64,000 bases of DNA from JBAXPV01 sp037132075 (GCA_037132075.1 JBAXPV010000008.1:57337-121336), one strand, 5' to 3'. Numbered from the stretch's first letter, positions 16,680-25,883 are shown. The notes: generated by a model from the sequence alone, not told the origin. Numbers and translations: made by a program.

Positions 16680-16706
16680 TATAGTTTTTTATGAATGAAT
16701 ACTAAT

Positions 16707-17369
16707 TTAAGGAAGCAGGAATTTGCAAGTATAAAGCTTTTTGTCTGTTGTTTTCAGCGTATATAAGTAAAGACCGCTGTTCCCGGGAGAAGGCAAAAAC
16801 AAAGATGCTGTTCTCAGTGCCAAAGGTGAAAAAGACTGAACCAAACGTCCGTCAACAGTGTAAACACTCAGGCTTAGCGGCATTTCTCCGGCAGATAAGT
16901 TATATTTCAATTGAAGCTGGCTTGTCCCGCTTCCCTGGCAAATACTGAACTTTTTGTCAGGCTTTGTTGGTGTATTGATTCCGGAGGTACTGCCAACAGT
17001 GAATAAGAGCGTCGCAGTATCTGCAAAAGCAGGGAGCGTCAGATATCTCATGATATAACGGCAGTGATAATTTCCGGCATCAAGGCGGCCCAAAGCAAAG
17101 GTATCAGAGGTACCACAGATAACAGTAAGCATCCCGCTATTAAAAGTCCCGAAAACGTCAATCAGGGTGTCCTGGCTGTAAAGGGCATAATGATTATCCA
17201 GCCAGCAGCTTCCGGAAGGGAGCCAGACATTAGCAATGACTTTGACAGAATCCTCAGGGGTGGGATTTGAGGGAAAAACACTGACCGTATTTATCGCCTG
17301 GGAAAATAACAGCACATGAATGAAAACAAAAACGCTGGTAAGTAGACTGTGTGAATATACCCGTTTCAT
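16707..17369 (-). CDS. Secreted protein with T9SS type A sorting domain
   Basis: This 220-residue protein has a signal peptide (about residues 1-25, cleaved near SQA), a beta-rich middle of about 100 residues, and a C-terminal sorting domain from about residue 148. That tail has LQLKYNLSAGEMPLSLSVYTVDGRLVQ, then a LYLYTLKT segment and a final KKLYTCKFLLP. The middle domain resembles no family I recognise; it mentions two Cys pairs (SGSCW, TVICGTSD) that could form a disulfide. It should be exported by Sec and then the T9SS to the cell surface or medium. Confidence 0.8.
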   Translation of the reverse strand: MKRVYSHSLLTSVFVFIHVLLFSQAINTVSVFPSNPTPEDSVKVIANVWLPSGSCWLDNHYALYSQDTLIDVFGTFNSGMLTVICGTSDTFALGRLDAGNYHCRYIMRYLTLPAFADTATLLFTVGSTSGINTPTKPDKKFSICQGSGTSQLQLKYNLSAGEMPLSLSVYTVDGRLVQSFSPLALRTASLFLPSPGNSGLYLYTLKTTDKKLYTCKFLLP

Positions 17370-17385
17370 GATACAATGATTTTAT

Positions 17386-17416
17386 CAAAATTAATAAAAT
17401 TTGCCTGTGAAAGCAA
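17386..17416 (-). promoter_or_regulatory. Promoter of the 16707-17369 secreted protein
   Basis: On the minus strand TAATTTTG (17386-17393) and TTG (17414-17416) are 20 bp apart, close to consensus. The leader would be about 12 nt. Confidence 0.55.
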
Positions 17417-17462
17417 GAAATCCTTCATAGCAGAAATCCGGGGCAAAGAAAAAAGCAATCTA

Positions 17463-17675
17463 TCAGTCAATCAGTTCCGCCTTATATCCGGCTTTTTCAA
17501 GAATGGCAATGACCGTTGAGGCTTTTACGTCCTCACCTTCGACAGTCAGGATACGATCCGGATCAAAAATATCAACCCGCCACTCAGAAATGGTTTCTTC
17601 ATTATCTAAAAAAGGGGTGATGGCCGCTTTACAACCATTGCATTTCACATTGGTTTTAAATTGAAGGCTAGGCAT
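17463..17675 (-). CDS. Heavy-metal-associated (HMA) domain protein, CopZ-like
   Basis: This 70-residue protein is a single ferredoxin-like HMA fold with metal-binding motif KCNGCKA (Cys12 and Cys15), the CxxC of copper and other soft-metal chaperones. The usual GMxCxxC Met is replaced (NVKCNGC), so metal preference is uncertain. The expected betaalphabeta-betaalphabeta alternation and a C-terminal GYKAELID close the fold. No P-type ATPase is adjacent. A consensus -7 element (TACCTTTG on the minus strand, 17705-17712) precedes it with a leader of about 25 nt. Confidence 0.88.
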   Translation of the reverse strand: MPSLQFKTNVKCNGCKAAITPFLDNEETISEWRVDIFDPDRILTVEGEDVKASTVIAILEKAGYKAELID

Positions 17676-17704
17676 GGCTGAAAAATTTAAGGTTTTTGAA
17701 AGGA

Positions 17705-17712
17705 CAAAGGTA
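17705..17712 (-). promoter_or_regulatory. -7 element of the HMA protein gene
   Basis: TACCTTTG on the minus strand is a perfect TAnnTTTG match at a suitable distance from the start at 17675. No convincing -33 element was found. Confidence 0.4.
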
Positions 17713-17756
17713 GGGAGAAAGCCTCAAAAACAGTTCAGATTTTTAGCCTATTTCTG

Positions 17757-18224
17757 TTAAGACCATTGTGAATATGGATTTTTTACGAGGTTTGAATTTG
17801 AATATCGTTTGTCATTGCTGACTTCCTCTCCAACCCAATCCGGAATCTCAAAGTGTTCATCAGCCTCGGACAATTCGATTTCTGCAACAACCAAACCTTT
17901 ATTCACCCCTATAAATTCATCGACTTCCCATACATGATTTCCGAATGGAACCCGATACCTGATCTTCTCGATCAGTGGTTTCAGGCAAAGCGTTTCCAGC
18001 ATCTCCAGGGCTTCGTCAGCCGGGATAAGGTATTCATATTCTGCCCTGCTGATCCCTTCAGTCATGCCTTTAATGGTGACAATTCCTTTCTCCCCGATTT
18101 TCCGGATCCTTACGATACGGCCCGCATCCAGGCACAGATAGCCCTGAAGATAATGTTCAGCAATGCCCTCAGTCCGATACGCATTGGAGACAAGCAGGAA
18201 TTTCCTTTCTATTTCTTTACCCAT
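17757..18224 (-). CDS. CYTH domain protein (inorganic triphosphatase-like)
   Basis: This 155-residue protein starts with the CYTH signature GKEIERKFLL (ExExK-type metal and phosphate site). It continues with charged strands typical of the triphosphate tunnel fold: GRIVRIRKIGEKGIVTIKG, EYEYLIP, IEKIRYRVPF, WEVDEFIG and LVVAEIEL. Small bacterial CYTH proteins of this length are usually inorganic triphosphatases, sometimes annotated as class IV adenylate cyclases. Triphosphatase activity is therefore favoured by family knowledge, not proven. It is not close to the adenylate cyclase genes further along. Confidence 0.9.
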   Translation of the reverse strand: MGKEIERKFLLVSNAYRTEGIAEHYLQGYLCLDAGRIVRIRKIGEKGIVTIKGMTEGISRAEYEYLIPADEALEMLETLCLKPLIEKIRYRVPFGNHVWEVDEFIGVNKGLVVAEIELSEADEHFEIPDWVGEEVSNDKRYSNSNLVKNPYSQWS

Positions 18225-18242
18225 GGGTCGGTTTGAGGCGCT

Positions 18243-18288
18243 TCATCCCTATTCCCCTTCTCTTTAAGGAGAAGGGGCCGGGGGATGA
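18243..18288. repeat. Hairpin repeat element
   Basis: Nested inverted repeats TCATCCC / GGGATGA (18243-18249, 18282-18288) and CCCCTTCTC / GAGAAGGGG (18254-18262, 18269-18277) fold into a compact stem. It lies between the CYTH gene and the end of the PKD-domain gene. It has no U tract and looks like a REP-type element. Confidence 0.5.
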
Positions 18289-18293
18289 GGTAT

Positions 18294-20075
18294 TTATTTT
18301 ACAATCGAAAACTTCTCAGAGATAACCGAACCGTTTGCTGATCTCAGCTGAAGCACATAACTCCCGTTGCTGTATGCACTCAGGTTGTAGTTCAGGCTTT
18401 GAACACCAATGGAAAGCGAGACGTTCGTTGTGAAGACTATTCTGCCAATGAGGTCATAAATGCTCAGCTGAGCCTCCGTTGCTTTAGTGAGGCTAAGATC
18501 AAGCCTGAGTTCAGTAATGGCCGGATTTGGATATATGTTAATGCTGTTAATAATTCCGATTGGATCATTTACACTGGCAGCCACCTGGCTTGATGTGACG
18601 ATCAGGCTGAGATTGTTGGCAGAAGGATTGTTTGGATCGAGGTTAATCACGGCTGGAATGGTGGTCAATCCAGCTATTTCAGGATATACCTGGTAGCTGC
18701 CATAAGCGAGGTCGCTAAAATCGAACAGGCCATTGGCATCACTGACAACATTACTATAAGGATCTCCGCTGAGTGGCTTTAACAGGATGTCCACTTCGCC
18801 AACAGGAACTCCGGCTGACGATTTAAATCCTTCGGTAATACATCCACCGATCATCCCTGGTCCTGCAAATGGGGTGAGCGCTGGCCTCAGGCTGATGTCA
18901 CGAGGATTAGAGGAAGGAGGAACAACGATAGCGGTTGCACCATTCCAGTATAAATTATGAGGATAATAGGTTGGCAGGAATTGTCCAAAATACTGAGAAT
19001 TAGGCGTAGGTCTGGCTTTAACAAAATAGGTTCCGGCCGGTAGATTGTTGAAATGATACATTCCACTTGAATCGATAGAAGAAACAGCAATAAGCTGCGC
19101 TGCATTGGTTCCGTTGTTAATCTTGAACAGCCTGGCTTTGCCATGATCCAGCAAAGTATTGGCTCCGGCAAAAACATGACCCCAAATTTCATACACAGCC
19201 GGAGGTGTAGTCCCACTAACAAATACAGTATCGCAGAATGCCGACTGACAGTTTACCCCGGCAACATGCAGACATACGAAATAATGGCCTGAAGTGGCAT
19301 ACGTATGATGTGGGTCAGCCCCTGTGCCACTGGTCCCGTCGCCGAATGACCATGTCCAGCTTGTTACTGCTGATGAAGCCACTCCAAAGAAATGCACAAT
19401 ATGTGAATTGAGAGAATCGGCAACAAAAGTGAAGGTGGCAGTACAAGGAGGTGGTGAGGTTCCGATTGTAAACGTATGACAGATTGAATCGTGACAATTG
19501 GTGGCTGAATTATAAATAACCAAACAAGCCGTATAAGTTCCAGCCACGGCATATAAATGGTTCGGGCTGAATACTGTAGAAGTCGTTCCGTCCCCAAAAT
19601 TCCAATGACTGGAAAACTGGGTACCGGAATTGGTACCTGTAGAGGCATTTACAAAATGATATTCAAAAAGATTGACCGGACCCGCACTAAATGTAAATGC
19701 GGCATGACAAGGACTGGCAGTACCATCACAAATGCTGAAATTCAATGATATTGCCGTGGTATTTAAATTGGTCCCTGTCGCCATATGCATTACACCATTA
19801 CAATCAGCTGTGGAGACATGAAATACGATGTTTACCCAAGATGTAAGTGTCACATTTGCCTCATAAAAACCCGCCGCATTGGTAGTAACCATGTTGTAGT
19901 AACCAAAATAGGGGGCAACGGTGCTATCCGCAACAATATATACCTGATGATTGGCAATTGGCGCCTGGGTAGCACTGTTGTAAACATGACCACTAATGTG
20001 TATGGTCAGCGATTGTGCAAAAGATACACTGGCAAAAACAACAAGCAATAAGCATAGTAGTAGTGACTTTTTCAT
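18294..20075 (-). CDS. T9SS-secreted protein with two PKD domains
   Basis: This 593-residue extracellular protein has a Sec signal peptide (about 1-20, ending SFAQ) and an N-terminal carboxypeptidase-regulatory-like domain (about 25-115). Two PKD domains follow (about 118-205 with SHWNFGDGTTS, and 210-290 with WTWSFGDGTSG). Two further carboxypeptidase-regulatory or SdrB-like modules span about 295-495. A type A sorting domain closes it from about 515 (INIYPNPAITELRLDLSL ... EKFSIVK). No catalytic domain is visible; an adhesive or scaffolding role is inferred. Codon use is like its neighbours. Confidence 0.9.
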   Translation of the reverse strand: MKKSLLLCLLLVVFASVSFAQSLTIHISGHVYNSATQAPIANHQVYIVADSTVAPYFGYYNMVTTNAAGFYEANVTLTSWVNIVFHVSTADCNGVMHMATGTNLNTTAISLNFSICDGTASPCHAAFTFSAGPVNLFEYHFVNASTGTNSGTQFSSHWNFGDGTTSTVFSPNHLYAVAGTYTACLVIYNSATNCHDSICHTFTIGTSPPPCTATFTFVADSLNSHIVHFFGVASSAVTSWTWSFGDGTSGTGADPHHTYATSGHYFVCLHVAGVNCQSAFCDTVFVSGTTPPAVYEIWGHVFAGANTLLDHGKARLFKINNGTNAAQLIAVSSIDSSGMYHFNNLPAGTYFVKARPTPNSQYFGQFLPTYYPHNLYWNGATAIVVPPSSNPRDISLRPALTPFAGPGMIGGCITEGFKSSAGVPVGEVDILLKPLSGDPYSNVVSDANGLFDFSDLAYGSYQVYPEIAGLTTIPAVINLDPNNPSANNLSLIVTSSQVAASVNDPIGIINSINIYPNPAITELRLDLSLTKATEAQLSIYDLIGRIVFTTNVSLSIGVQSLNYNLSAYSNGSYVLQLRSANGSVISEKFSIVK

Positions 20076-20245
20076 CTTGTTTGATAATTTGATTGTTTAA
20101 TAGACGATAGACATTATTTGACGCATAAGGTTGCCTCAATAAAAATATCCAGAATTGACAAAGCAGTTAAAATTAGTTAAAATTCCGAAAATTAGACACT
20201 TTGACCATTAAGGTTAATGCGAATGTATTCAATCTGGCGAAATAA

Positions 20246-21520
20246 TTATCCTACAATGACGAGATAATAGTTCTTTTTACCCTTCTGAACTAGGATATAT
20301 TTATCCCTGATCAGGAAAGCGCCAGTTACATTCTCACTTTCCAAAGCTTTTGCTTTGTTTATTAATACGCCTCCATCCTTCAACATCCGCCTGGCTTCCC
20401 CGCGTGAACTGAAGATTTGTGTAAGATCAGAAAGAAACTCAGCCATGGGAATTCCGGCTTTTAAATCCTCACGTGAAACCAGGCATTGGGGCACTCCCTC
20501 AAAAACGGCCAGTAACATCTCTTCCGAGATACTGTTTAAAGTCGCCGTGGTACCTTTCCCGAAAAGGATCTGTGAAGCTTCCACGGCCATGGTGTAATCC
20601 GCCTCCGAATGAACCCGGATCGTGATATCCCTGGCAAGCTCCTTTTGCAGGGCCCTCAGATGTGGGGCCTCGTTGTGCTCTGCTTCCAGCTTGTCGATTT
20701 CATCCTTACTCAACAGCGTAAATATTTTGATATATTTTTTGGCATCATCATCAGAGACATTCATCCAAAACTGGTAAAAGGTATAGGGTGAGGTACGGGC
20801 TGGATCCAGCCACACATTGCCCTGTTCTGTCTTCCCGAATTTCCCGCCATCAGCTTTGGTGATCAGCGGACAGGTAAGGGCATAAGCCTCTCCGCCAGTC
20901 TTTCGGCGTATAAGCTCGGTGCCTGTGGTGATATTTCCCCATTGATCTGATCCCCCCATCTGAATACGACAGAATTTGGTATTGTATAAATGCAGAAAAT
21001 CATATCCCTGAACGAGCTGATAAGTAAATTCGGTAAAGGAAATCCCGGTCTCCAGTCGTTTCTGAACACTGTCCTTGGCCATCATATAATTCACCGATAG
21101 ATGTTTTCCCACATCCCTTAAAAAACCAAGGAAAGAAAACTCCTTCATCCAGTCGTAGTTATTGACGATCTCGGCCTGGTTGGGAACCTCTCCAAAGTCA
21201 AGAAACTTCAACAATTGGCTTTTCAGACAATGTTCGTTATGACGAAGGATCTTCTCATCCAGCAAATTACGTTCTTCAGATTTCCCTGAAGGATCTCCGA
21301 TCATACCCGTGGCTCCGCCTACAAGCGCCAGGGGTTTGTGTCCTGCCAACTGAAAATGCTTCAGCATCATCACTGATACCAGGTGTCCAATATGAAGGGA
21401 ATCCGCAGTTGGATCTATCCCTACATATGCAACGCCCATCCCTTTGGATAAATATTCTTCTGTGCCTGGCATGATGTCATGGATCATGCCCCTCCACCTT
21501 AATTCTTCTACAAAATTCAT
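20246..21520 (-). CDS. tyrS: Tyrosyl-tRNA synthetase
   Basis: It charges tRNA-Tyr with tyrosine. The class I signatures are present: HIGHL (within TADSLHIGHLVSVMML) and KFGKT (KMSKS equivalent), with GGSDQWGNI and QGYDFLHLY for substrate binding. A C-terminal S4 RNA-binding domain has SRGEARRMLKDGGVLIN. The ATG at 21518-21520 (MNFVEELRWRG) is chosen because it matches the family N-terminus and lies just below the -7 element at 21535-21542. An in-frame start 14 codons upstream would precede the promoter. It is divergent from the epimerase gene. Confidence 0.97.
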   Translation of the reverse strand: MNFVEELRWRGMIHDIMPGTEEYLSKGMGVAYVGIDPTADSLHIGHLVSVMMLKHFQLAGHKPLALVGGATGMIGDPSGKSEERNLLDEKILRHNEHCLKSQLLKFLDFGEVPNQAEIVNNYDWMKEFSFLGFLRDVGKHLSVNYMMAKDSVQKRLETGISFTEFTYQLVQGYDFLHLYNTKFCRIQMGGSDQWGNITTGTELIRRKTGGEAYALTCPLITKADGGKFGKTEQGNVWLDPARTSPYTFYQFWMNVSDDDAKKYIKIFTLLSKDEIDKLEAEHNEAPHLRALQKELARDITIRVHSEADYTMAVEASQILFGKGTTATLNSISEEMLLAVFEGVPQCLVSREDLKAGIPMAEFLSDLTQIFSSRGEARRMLKDGGVLINKAKALESENVTGAFLIRDKYILVQKGKKNYYLVIVG

Positions 21521-21534
21521 ACTTAAAATTTCGG

Positions 21535-21562
21535 CAAAGATAATCGGAATTGCAGAAGACAA
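21535..21562 (-). promoter_or_regulatory. Promoter of tyrS
   Basis: On the minus strand TATCTTTG (21535-21542) matches TAnnTTTG, with TTG (21560-21562) 17 bp upstream. The leader would be about 10 nt. Confidence 0.55.
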
Positions 21563-21590
21563 GAAAAACCTTATCAGTCGAAGTATACAC

Positions 21591-21598
21591 TATATTTG
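21591..21598 (+). promoter_or_regulatory. -7 element of the epimerase gene
   Basis: TATATTTG is a perfect TAnnTTTG match 16 bp before the ATG at 21615. It argues against starts farther upstream. Confidence 0.5.
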
Positions 21599-21614
21599 CA
21601 GAAATGAAGAGACT

Positions 21615-22613
21615 ATGTACCTTTTAACCGGCGCCACAGGCTTTCTGGGATCCCACATCCTACTGAAACTCCTTCAAAACGGAGAACAGGTAAGGGTGGT
21701 GCGTCGGAAATCATCTTCGATGCATAACCTGGAAAAGCTCTTTCAAAAACATGATCATCACATTCTGCTCGCCAAGGTGGAATGGATCGAATGTGACCTG
21801 TTGAATCCTTTGGATGTGAAAGAAGCGATGAACGGCATTACCAAAGTGATTCATGTTGCCGGGTTTATCTCTTTTGACCCCCGCGACCGACAAAAGCTCT
21901 TTGACATCAACATGAGTGGCACAGCCAATGTGGTGAATGCAGCTTTGCAAGCTGGGGTAGAGAAGTTTCTCTATGTCAGCTCGATAGCAGCTCTCGGAGG
22001 TGCCCGTGATGAGCTCATGACAGAGAAAAATCTCTGGAAAAACACGCCACTCAACTCAAATTACGGAAACAGCAAATATGCAGGAGAGCGTGAAGTCTGG
22101 CGTGGCATGGAAGAAGGTCTTGATGTATTGTTGGTAGCACCTTCTGTTATCCTTGGCTATGGCGACGCCTCGAAAGGAGGGCCAACTATCTGCAGAACCG
22201 TTAAAAATGGCATTTCCTATTATCCTGCCGGGACAAATGGCTTTGTCGGAGCCGAAGATGTTGCCAAGGCAATTATTTTGCTGATGAATAGCGAAAAGGT
22301 CAACGAAAAATATATCCTCTCAGCCAAAAACTTTAGCCACCAAGAAATCCTGAGTATTATCGCAAAAGAAGTAGGCAGCAAAGCTCCAACAAAAATGGCA
22401 AAGCCCTGGATGCTGAGCCTGGCCTGGCGCTGGGAATGGCTAAGCTGTCGCCTCATGAAACGGAAAGCCCGGATCACACGAGAGCTTGCCAATACCATGC
22501 AGGTAAATATGATATATTCCGGGGAAAAGATCCTGGAAATCGAAGGGTTTTCCTATACACCGCTTCCTGAATGTATACGGGAAATGGCTGGACTGTGTAA
22601 GAATGAAGGATGA
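21615..22613 (+). CDS. NAD-dependent epimerase/dehydratase family protein
   Basis: This 332-residue extended short-chain dehydrogenase opens with the Rossmann loop TGATGFLGS right after the start Met. The active site has Ser (YVSSIAALGG) and the catalytic YxxxK as NYGNSKYAGE. Overall it resembles dihydroflavonol reductase or sugar epimerase-like enzymes, and the substrate cannot be assigned. The start at 21615 was preferred to an upstream in-frame codon at 21444. The glycine loop must lie near the N-terminus, and a -7 element is at 21591-21598. Confidence 0.9.
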   Translation: MYLLTGATGFLGSHILLKLLQNGEQVRVVRRKSSSMHNLEKLFQKHDHHILLAKVEWIECDLLNPLDVKEAMNGITKVIHVAGFISFDPRDRQKLFDINMSGTANVVNAALQAGVEKFLYVSSIAALGGARDELMTEKNLWKNTPLNSNYGNSKYAGEREVWRGMEEGLDVLLVAPSVILGYGDASKGGPTICRTVKNGISYYPAGTNGFVGAEDVAKAIILLMNSEKVNEKYILSAKNFSHQEILSIIAKEVGSKAPTKMAKPWMLSLAWRWEWLSCRLMKRKARITRELANTMQVNMIYSGEKILEIEGFSYTPLPECIREMAGLCKNEG

Positions 22614-22620
22614 TATATAA
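22603..22620. repeat. GGATGATATAT repeat, left copy flanking the ORF6N fragment
   Basis: GAATGAAGGATGATATATAA overlaps the epimerase stop codon. The same motif in inverted orientation occurs at 23039-23065, on the other side of the ORF6N fragment, and again at 59219-59310. Confidence 0.5.
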
Positions 22621-22697
22621 TGCTGATGACTCTGATTGGCAACAACACTCCATTTGCTATGAAGAGAACCTGGTGAAGGGTATTAATTTAAAGTCGG

Positions 22698-23042
22698 TTA
22701 AAATCCTATTTGCGTCCTGTTTTCTTGATCAAATTGTTCTTTTTTAACTTGCTCGAACTGTTTGAGATATTCGAAAATCAATAGTATATTATTGTCATGA
22801 TCAGCCAATTGCATCCTAAGTTGATCTAATTCCTGTTTGATATCTTTATGAAAAATAAGTATCTTCCGAAGCACGGTAAAGGTTCGCATAATAGCAATAT
22901 TCACTTCGATGGCTTTTTTACTGTTCAACACACTGGACAACATGGCAATGCCATTTTCGGTAAAGGCAAACGGAAACGCGCCTCCAAAATAGCTTTTAGA
23001 GGGTATCACATTTTGTGATACCATGCTATCGGGACCGTTCAT
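22698..23042 (-). pseudogene. ORF6N-domain protein, 5'-truncated remnant
   Basis: The 114-residue frame matches only the second half of ORF6N proteins: FPFAFTENGIAMLSSVLNSKKAIEVNIAIMRTF, then a charged coiled-coil tail (about residues 66-105). The preceding beta-rich part that should contain the FxFQLT segment is missing, and upstream sequence is replaced by the ATCCTTC repeat. ORF6N domains are DNA-binding modules of phages and chromosomal islands. The remnant may be expressed but is unlikely to be a functional full-length protein. It lies between tail-to-head genes, epimerase and lnt. Confidence 0.75.
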
Positions 23043-23065
23043 CCTTCAAATATCATCCTTCAAAT
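23039..23065. repeat. ATCCTTC / TATCATCC repeat, right copy flanking the ORF6N fragment
   Basis: Two CATCCTTCAAATAT-like units lie between the truncated ORF6N start and the lnt stop codon, in inverted orientation to the copy at 22603-22620. Confidence 0.5.
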
Positions 23066-24669
23066 TACCCAATCACTTTTCTTAAGAAAATCACAAAAAG
23101 CAAAAGCGCTCCGGCAATCCCCAGCGCCAAGCGCCCCAGGTAATCCCCGAAGCGCGTGTAAAAGGTGATCTCGTCATTCGCATTCAGCGTCCCTTTGATT
23201 ACAGCAGATTCCCAATAGTTCGTCTCTTGATGCATCTCACCCCGCTGGTCAACAAAACAGGAAATGCCGGTATTGGCCGAACGGGCAATACTCCTGCGCG
23301 TTTCAATTGCCCTCAGGGAAGCAAAACCCAAATGCTGCTTGTGCCCCGGCGTATTGCCCCACCAGCCATCATTGGTGATGATAAACATGGCTTTTGCGCC
23401 ATTTCTTACAAACCCGCTAAAAAACTCTCCATAGACACTCTCATAACAAATCGCCGCAGCCGTGGTGATCCGGCTTTTGTCCTGGTCAAAGGCAGTCCGG
23501 TGTTCACTGATGCCCAAACTGCCAATAGTTCCTCCAAGGTTCAGGGCATATTTTTCTAAAAACTTCAGGTATTTCGGGAAGGGCATGCGCTCAACCCCTA
23601 CCACCAGCTTCGACTTGTGATAGAGCTGGTATCTCCCTTCACTATTGATGAACATCGCACTATTATATGCATCGTACCAATATCGCATATTCTGCGACCA
23701 GCGGGCCGTTTCTGTCTTCTGGTCCGGATTAAGAAAACGGAAATAGGTCGACGCACCCAGCACCATTGCCGTCCGTGGCCACTTTAGCAGGGAATCGCGT
23801 AAGGCATACATCGTCAGTGAACTGCCCGGGGTGTTTTCCCAGATGTCCTCCTGTATCGCCGACTCAGGCGCGACCAGGAAGTCGGTATGCGCATCCACTT
23901 TCTGACGGGCCAGCCTGAAAATACGGGCCAATACTTCCTGCGGAGGCAAATTGTATTGTTCTTGATAAGGATCTATGTTGGGCTGAACCACCACCACATT
24001 AATCGGGGCAAGCTTTTCTTTATAATTAAAATAAAGGACATAGGAGGTGATGAGCGGAATGAAAAACAAGAGCGCTCCGCAAATGACAGGCATCCATATT
24101 TGCCTTGACAATTCTCTCTTTTGGATGTAACGGGAAATCGCGACATATAGTAAAATATTGACGCCAAAAACCCATAAGGCACCCCCGAAGATCCCTGTAT
24201 ATTCATACCATTGTATCCACCGCGGATAGGCTTCAAAAACATGCCCGATGTTGAGCCACGACCAGGTCAGATCCCAGCGCATATGCAGATATTCAAAACT
24301 TATCCATAGGAGCGGTAAAATCAGGTATCTCCCATAAGTAAGGGCTGCTCTTTTTGTAGTCCAGTGATAGAGTGTAAAAACAAGACTCATGAAGAGACTG
24401 TTAAAAAACAGGGCCATGCTTACCCCAAATAAAGAAGAGTTATAGATCCACCAGGTAGTAAGCAGGTTCCAGACAAAAAATGCTGGATATGAATAGAACA
24501 AAGCATGCCAGGTATGATATTTATCTTTGTTGTTTGCCAGTTCATCTTCCAGGAAAAACAAGGGAATAAAGGCGAAAAAGATCAGGCCCGGGAAGCCTCC
24601 CATGGGCCAGGAAAGCGAAAAGATCAGGCCCGATGCAATGGATAAAAGCAGCAGTGAAGTTTTCTTCAT
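23065..24669 (-). CDS. lnt: Apolipoprotein N-acyltransferase
   Basis: This integral membrane enzyme adds the third acyl chain to lipoproteins. Six or so N-terminal transmembrane helices (residues 5-200) precede a nitrilase-like periplasmic domain (about 215-505), and a last helix lies near 512-530. The catalytic triad is Glu in FLVAPESAI, Lys in YHKSKLVVGVERMPF and Cys in AAICYESVYG. ITNDGWWGNTPGHKQH is a further family hallmark. At 534 residues it has the usual length. It lies 10 bp downstream of hflX and is probably co-transcribed. Several lipoproteins in the window would be its substrates. Confidence 0.96.
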   Translation of the reverse strand: MKKTSLLLLSIASGLIFSLSWPMGGFPGLIFFAFIPLFFLEDELANNKDKYHTWHALFYSYPAFFVWNLLTTWWIYNSSLFGVSMALFFNSLFMSLVFTLYHWTTKRAALTYGRYLILPLLWISFEYLHMRWDLTWSWLNIGHVFEAYPRWIQWYEYTGIFGGALWVFGVNILLYVAISRYIQKRELSRQIWMPVICGALLFFIPLITSYVLYFNYKEKLAPINVVVVQPNIDPYQEQYNLPPQEVLARIFRLARQKVDAHTDFLVAPESAIQEDIWENTPGSSLTMYALRDSLLKWPRTAMVLGASTYFRFLNPDQKTETARWSQNMRYWYDAYNSAMFINSEGRYQLYHKSKLVVGVERMPFPKYLKFLEKYALNLGGTIGSLGISEHRTAFDQDKSRITTAAAICYESVYGEFFSGFVRNGAKAMFIITNDGWWGNTPGHKQHLGFASLRAIETRRSIARSANTGISCFVDQRGEMHQETNYWESAVIKGTLNANDEITFYTRFGDYLGRLALGIAGALLLFVIFLRKVIG

Positions 24670-24679
24670 GGTTTCATTA

Positions 24680-25867
24680 TTAAGTCAGGAGATATTCCTG
24701 GTAAGGATAACGCTTCTCCACAATTTTCTTTACTTCTTCAAATAAAGTTAATCTTAATTCTTCGATGTTTTCCTTTTCAGTAGCTGAGATGAACATGGTA
24801 GGGACATTGATATTGGCCATCCAGCTTTTCTTCAGGTCATCAAGCGTGAAATTCCATTTCGTTACCGGTGTAAGGTCATCTTCTTCCTTTTCGACAAAAG
24901 AATAGGCATCGATTTTATTAAAGATATAAATCATGGGCTTATCCACGACGCCAATCTCGAGCAGGGTCTCTTTCACCACCTTGATCTGGTCTTCAAATTC
25001 GGGATGTGATATATCCACGATATGCAGGATGATGTCAGCTTCGCGCACCTCATCCAGTGTTGATTTAAAAGACTCAATCAGCATATGAGGCAGCTTGCGA
25101 ATGAAGCCAACAGTATCTGTCAGGAGGAAAGGTAGCGTTCCTATTACGACTTTCCGAACCGTGGTGTCGAGCGTGGCAAAGAGTTTGTTTTCGGCGAAGA
25201 CATCCGATTTGCTAAGTAGATTCATCAGCGTAGATTTTCCCACATTGGTATAACCCACCAGGGCTACACGCACCATTCCTTTTCGGTTGGCGCGCTGGGT
25301 AGCCTTTTGTTTGTCTATGTCTTTAAGTTTTTCCTTTAAGAGTGATATCTTGGTACGGATGATCCGCCTGTCAGTTTCAATCTCGGTTTCTCCTGGTCCT
25401 TTCATCCCGATACCCCCTTGTTGTTTCTCGAGGTGGGTCCACATACGGGTGAGGCGGGGAAGCAAGTATTCATATTGAGCCAGCTCCACCTGCACACGGG
25501 CGTGGGCAGTGCGGGCCCTGCGGGCAAAGATGTCAAGGATGAGGTTATTACGATCCAGAATCTTACACTCAAGTGCTTTTTCGATATTACGGATCTGGGA
25601 AGGTGTCAGTTCTTCATCAAAAACAACCATATTGACCTTTTCCATCTTAACGTATTCCAGGATCTCCTGTAGCTTGCCAGAGCCAACGCAGGTCCGGGGA
25701 TCAGGGTACTCGAGGCGCTGTACAAAACGTTTGACGGTGACTCCGCCGGCAGTCTCCACGAGGAAGGCAAGCTCATCCAGGTATTCCCGCACTTTATCCT
25801 CAGGCTGTTTGGCGGTGATGATGCCTACCAGAACCGCAGTTTCCTCTTTTGTTGAATTTTCTATCAT
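24680..25867 (-). CDS. hflX: Ribosome-associated GTPase HflX
   Basis: This 395-residue TRAFAC GTPase splits or rescues stalled ribosomes in other bacteria. The N-terminal HflX domain has GGVTVKRFVQRLEYPDPRTCVGSGKLQEI, and the linker has GGIGMKGPGETEIETDRR. The G domain follows with G1 GYTNVGKST, G2 and G3 (ATLDTTVR, LLTDTVGFI) and G4 NKID. The start at 25867 (MIENSTKEE) fits the family and sits just below a -7 element at 25884-25891. An in-frame start 29 codons upstream is rejected. It heads an operon with lnt. Confidence 0.95.
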   Translation of the reverse strand: MIENSTKEETAVLVGIITAKQPEDKVREYLDELAFLVETAGGVTVKRFVQRLEYPDPRTCVGSGKLQEILEYVKMEKVNMVVFDEELTPSQIRNIEKALECKILDRNNLILDIFARRARTAHARVQVELAQYEYLLPRLTRMWTHLEKQQGGIGMKGPGETEIETDRRIIRTKISLLKEKLKDIDKQKATQRANRKGMVRVALVGYTNVGKSTLMNLLSKSDVFAENKLFATLDTTVRKVVIGTLPFLLTDTVGFIRKLPHMLIESFKSTLDEVREADIILHIVDISHPEFEDQIKVVKETLLEIGVVDKPMIYIFNKIDAYSFVEKEEDDLTPVTKWNFTLDDLKKSWMANINVPTMFISATEKENIEELRLTLFEEVKKIVEKRYPYQEYLLT

Positions 25868-25883
25868 AAAAAATTTAAGAACG

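Noticed and set aside
21444..21614. N-terminal extension of the epimerase frame
   Set aside because: It precedes the -7 element at 21591 and would put the Rossmann glycine loop 58 residues from the start.
22698..23042. Prophage indicated by the ORF6N domain
   Set aside because: It is an isolated truncated fragment; no other phage gene lies nearby.
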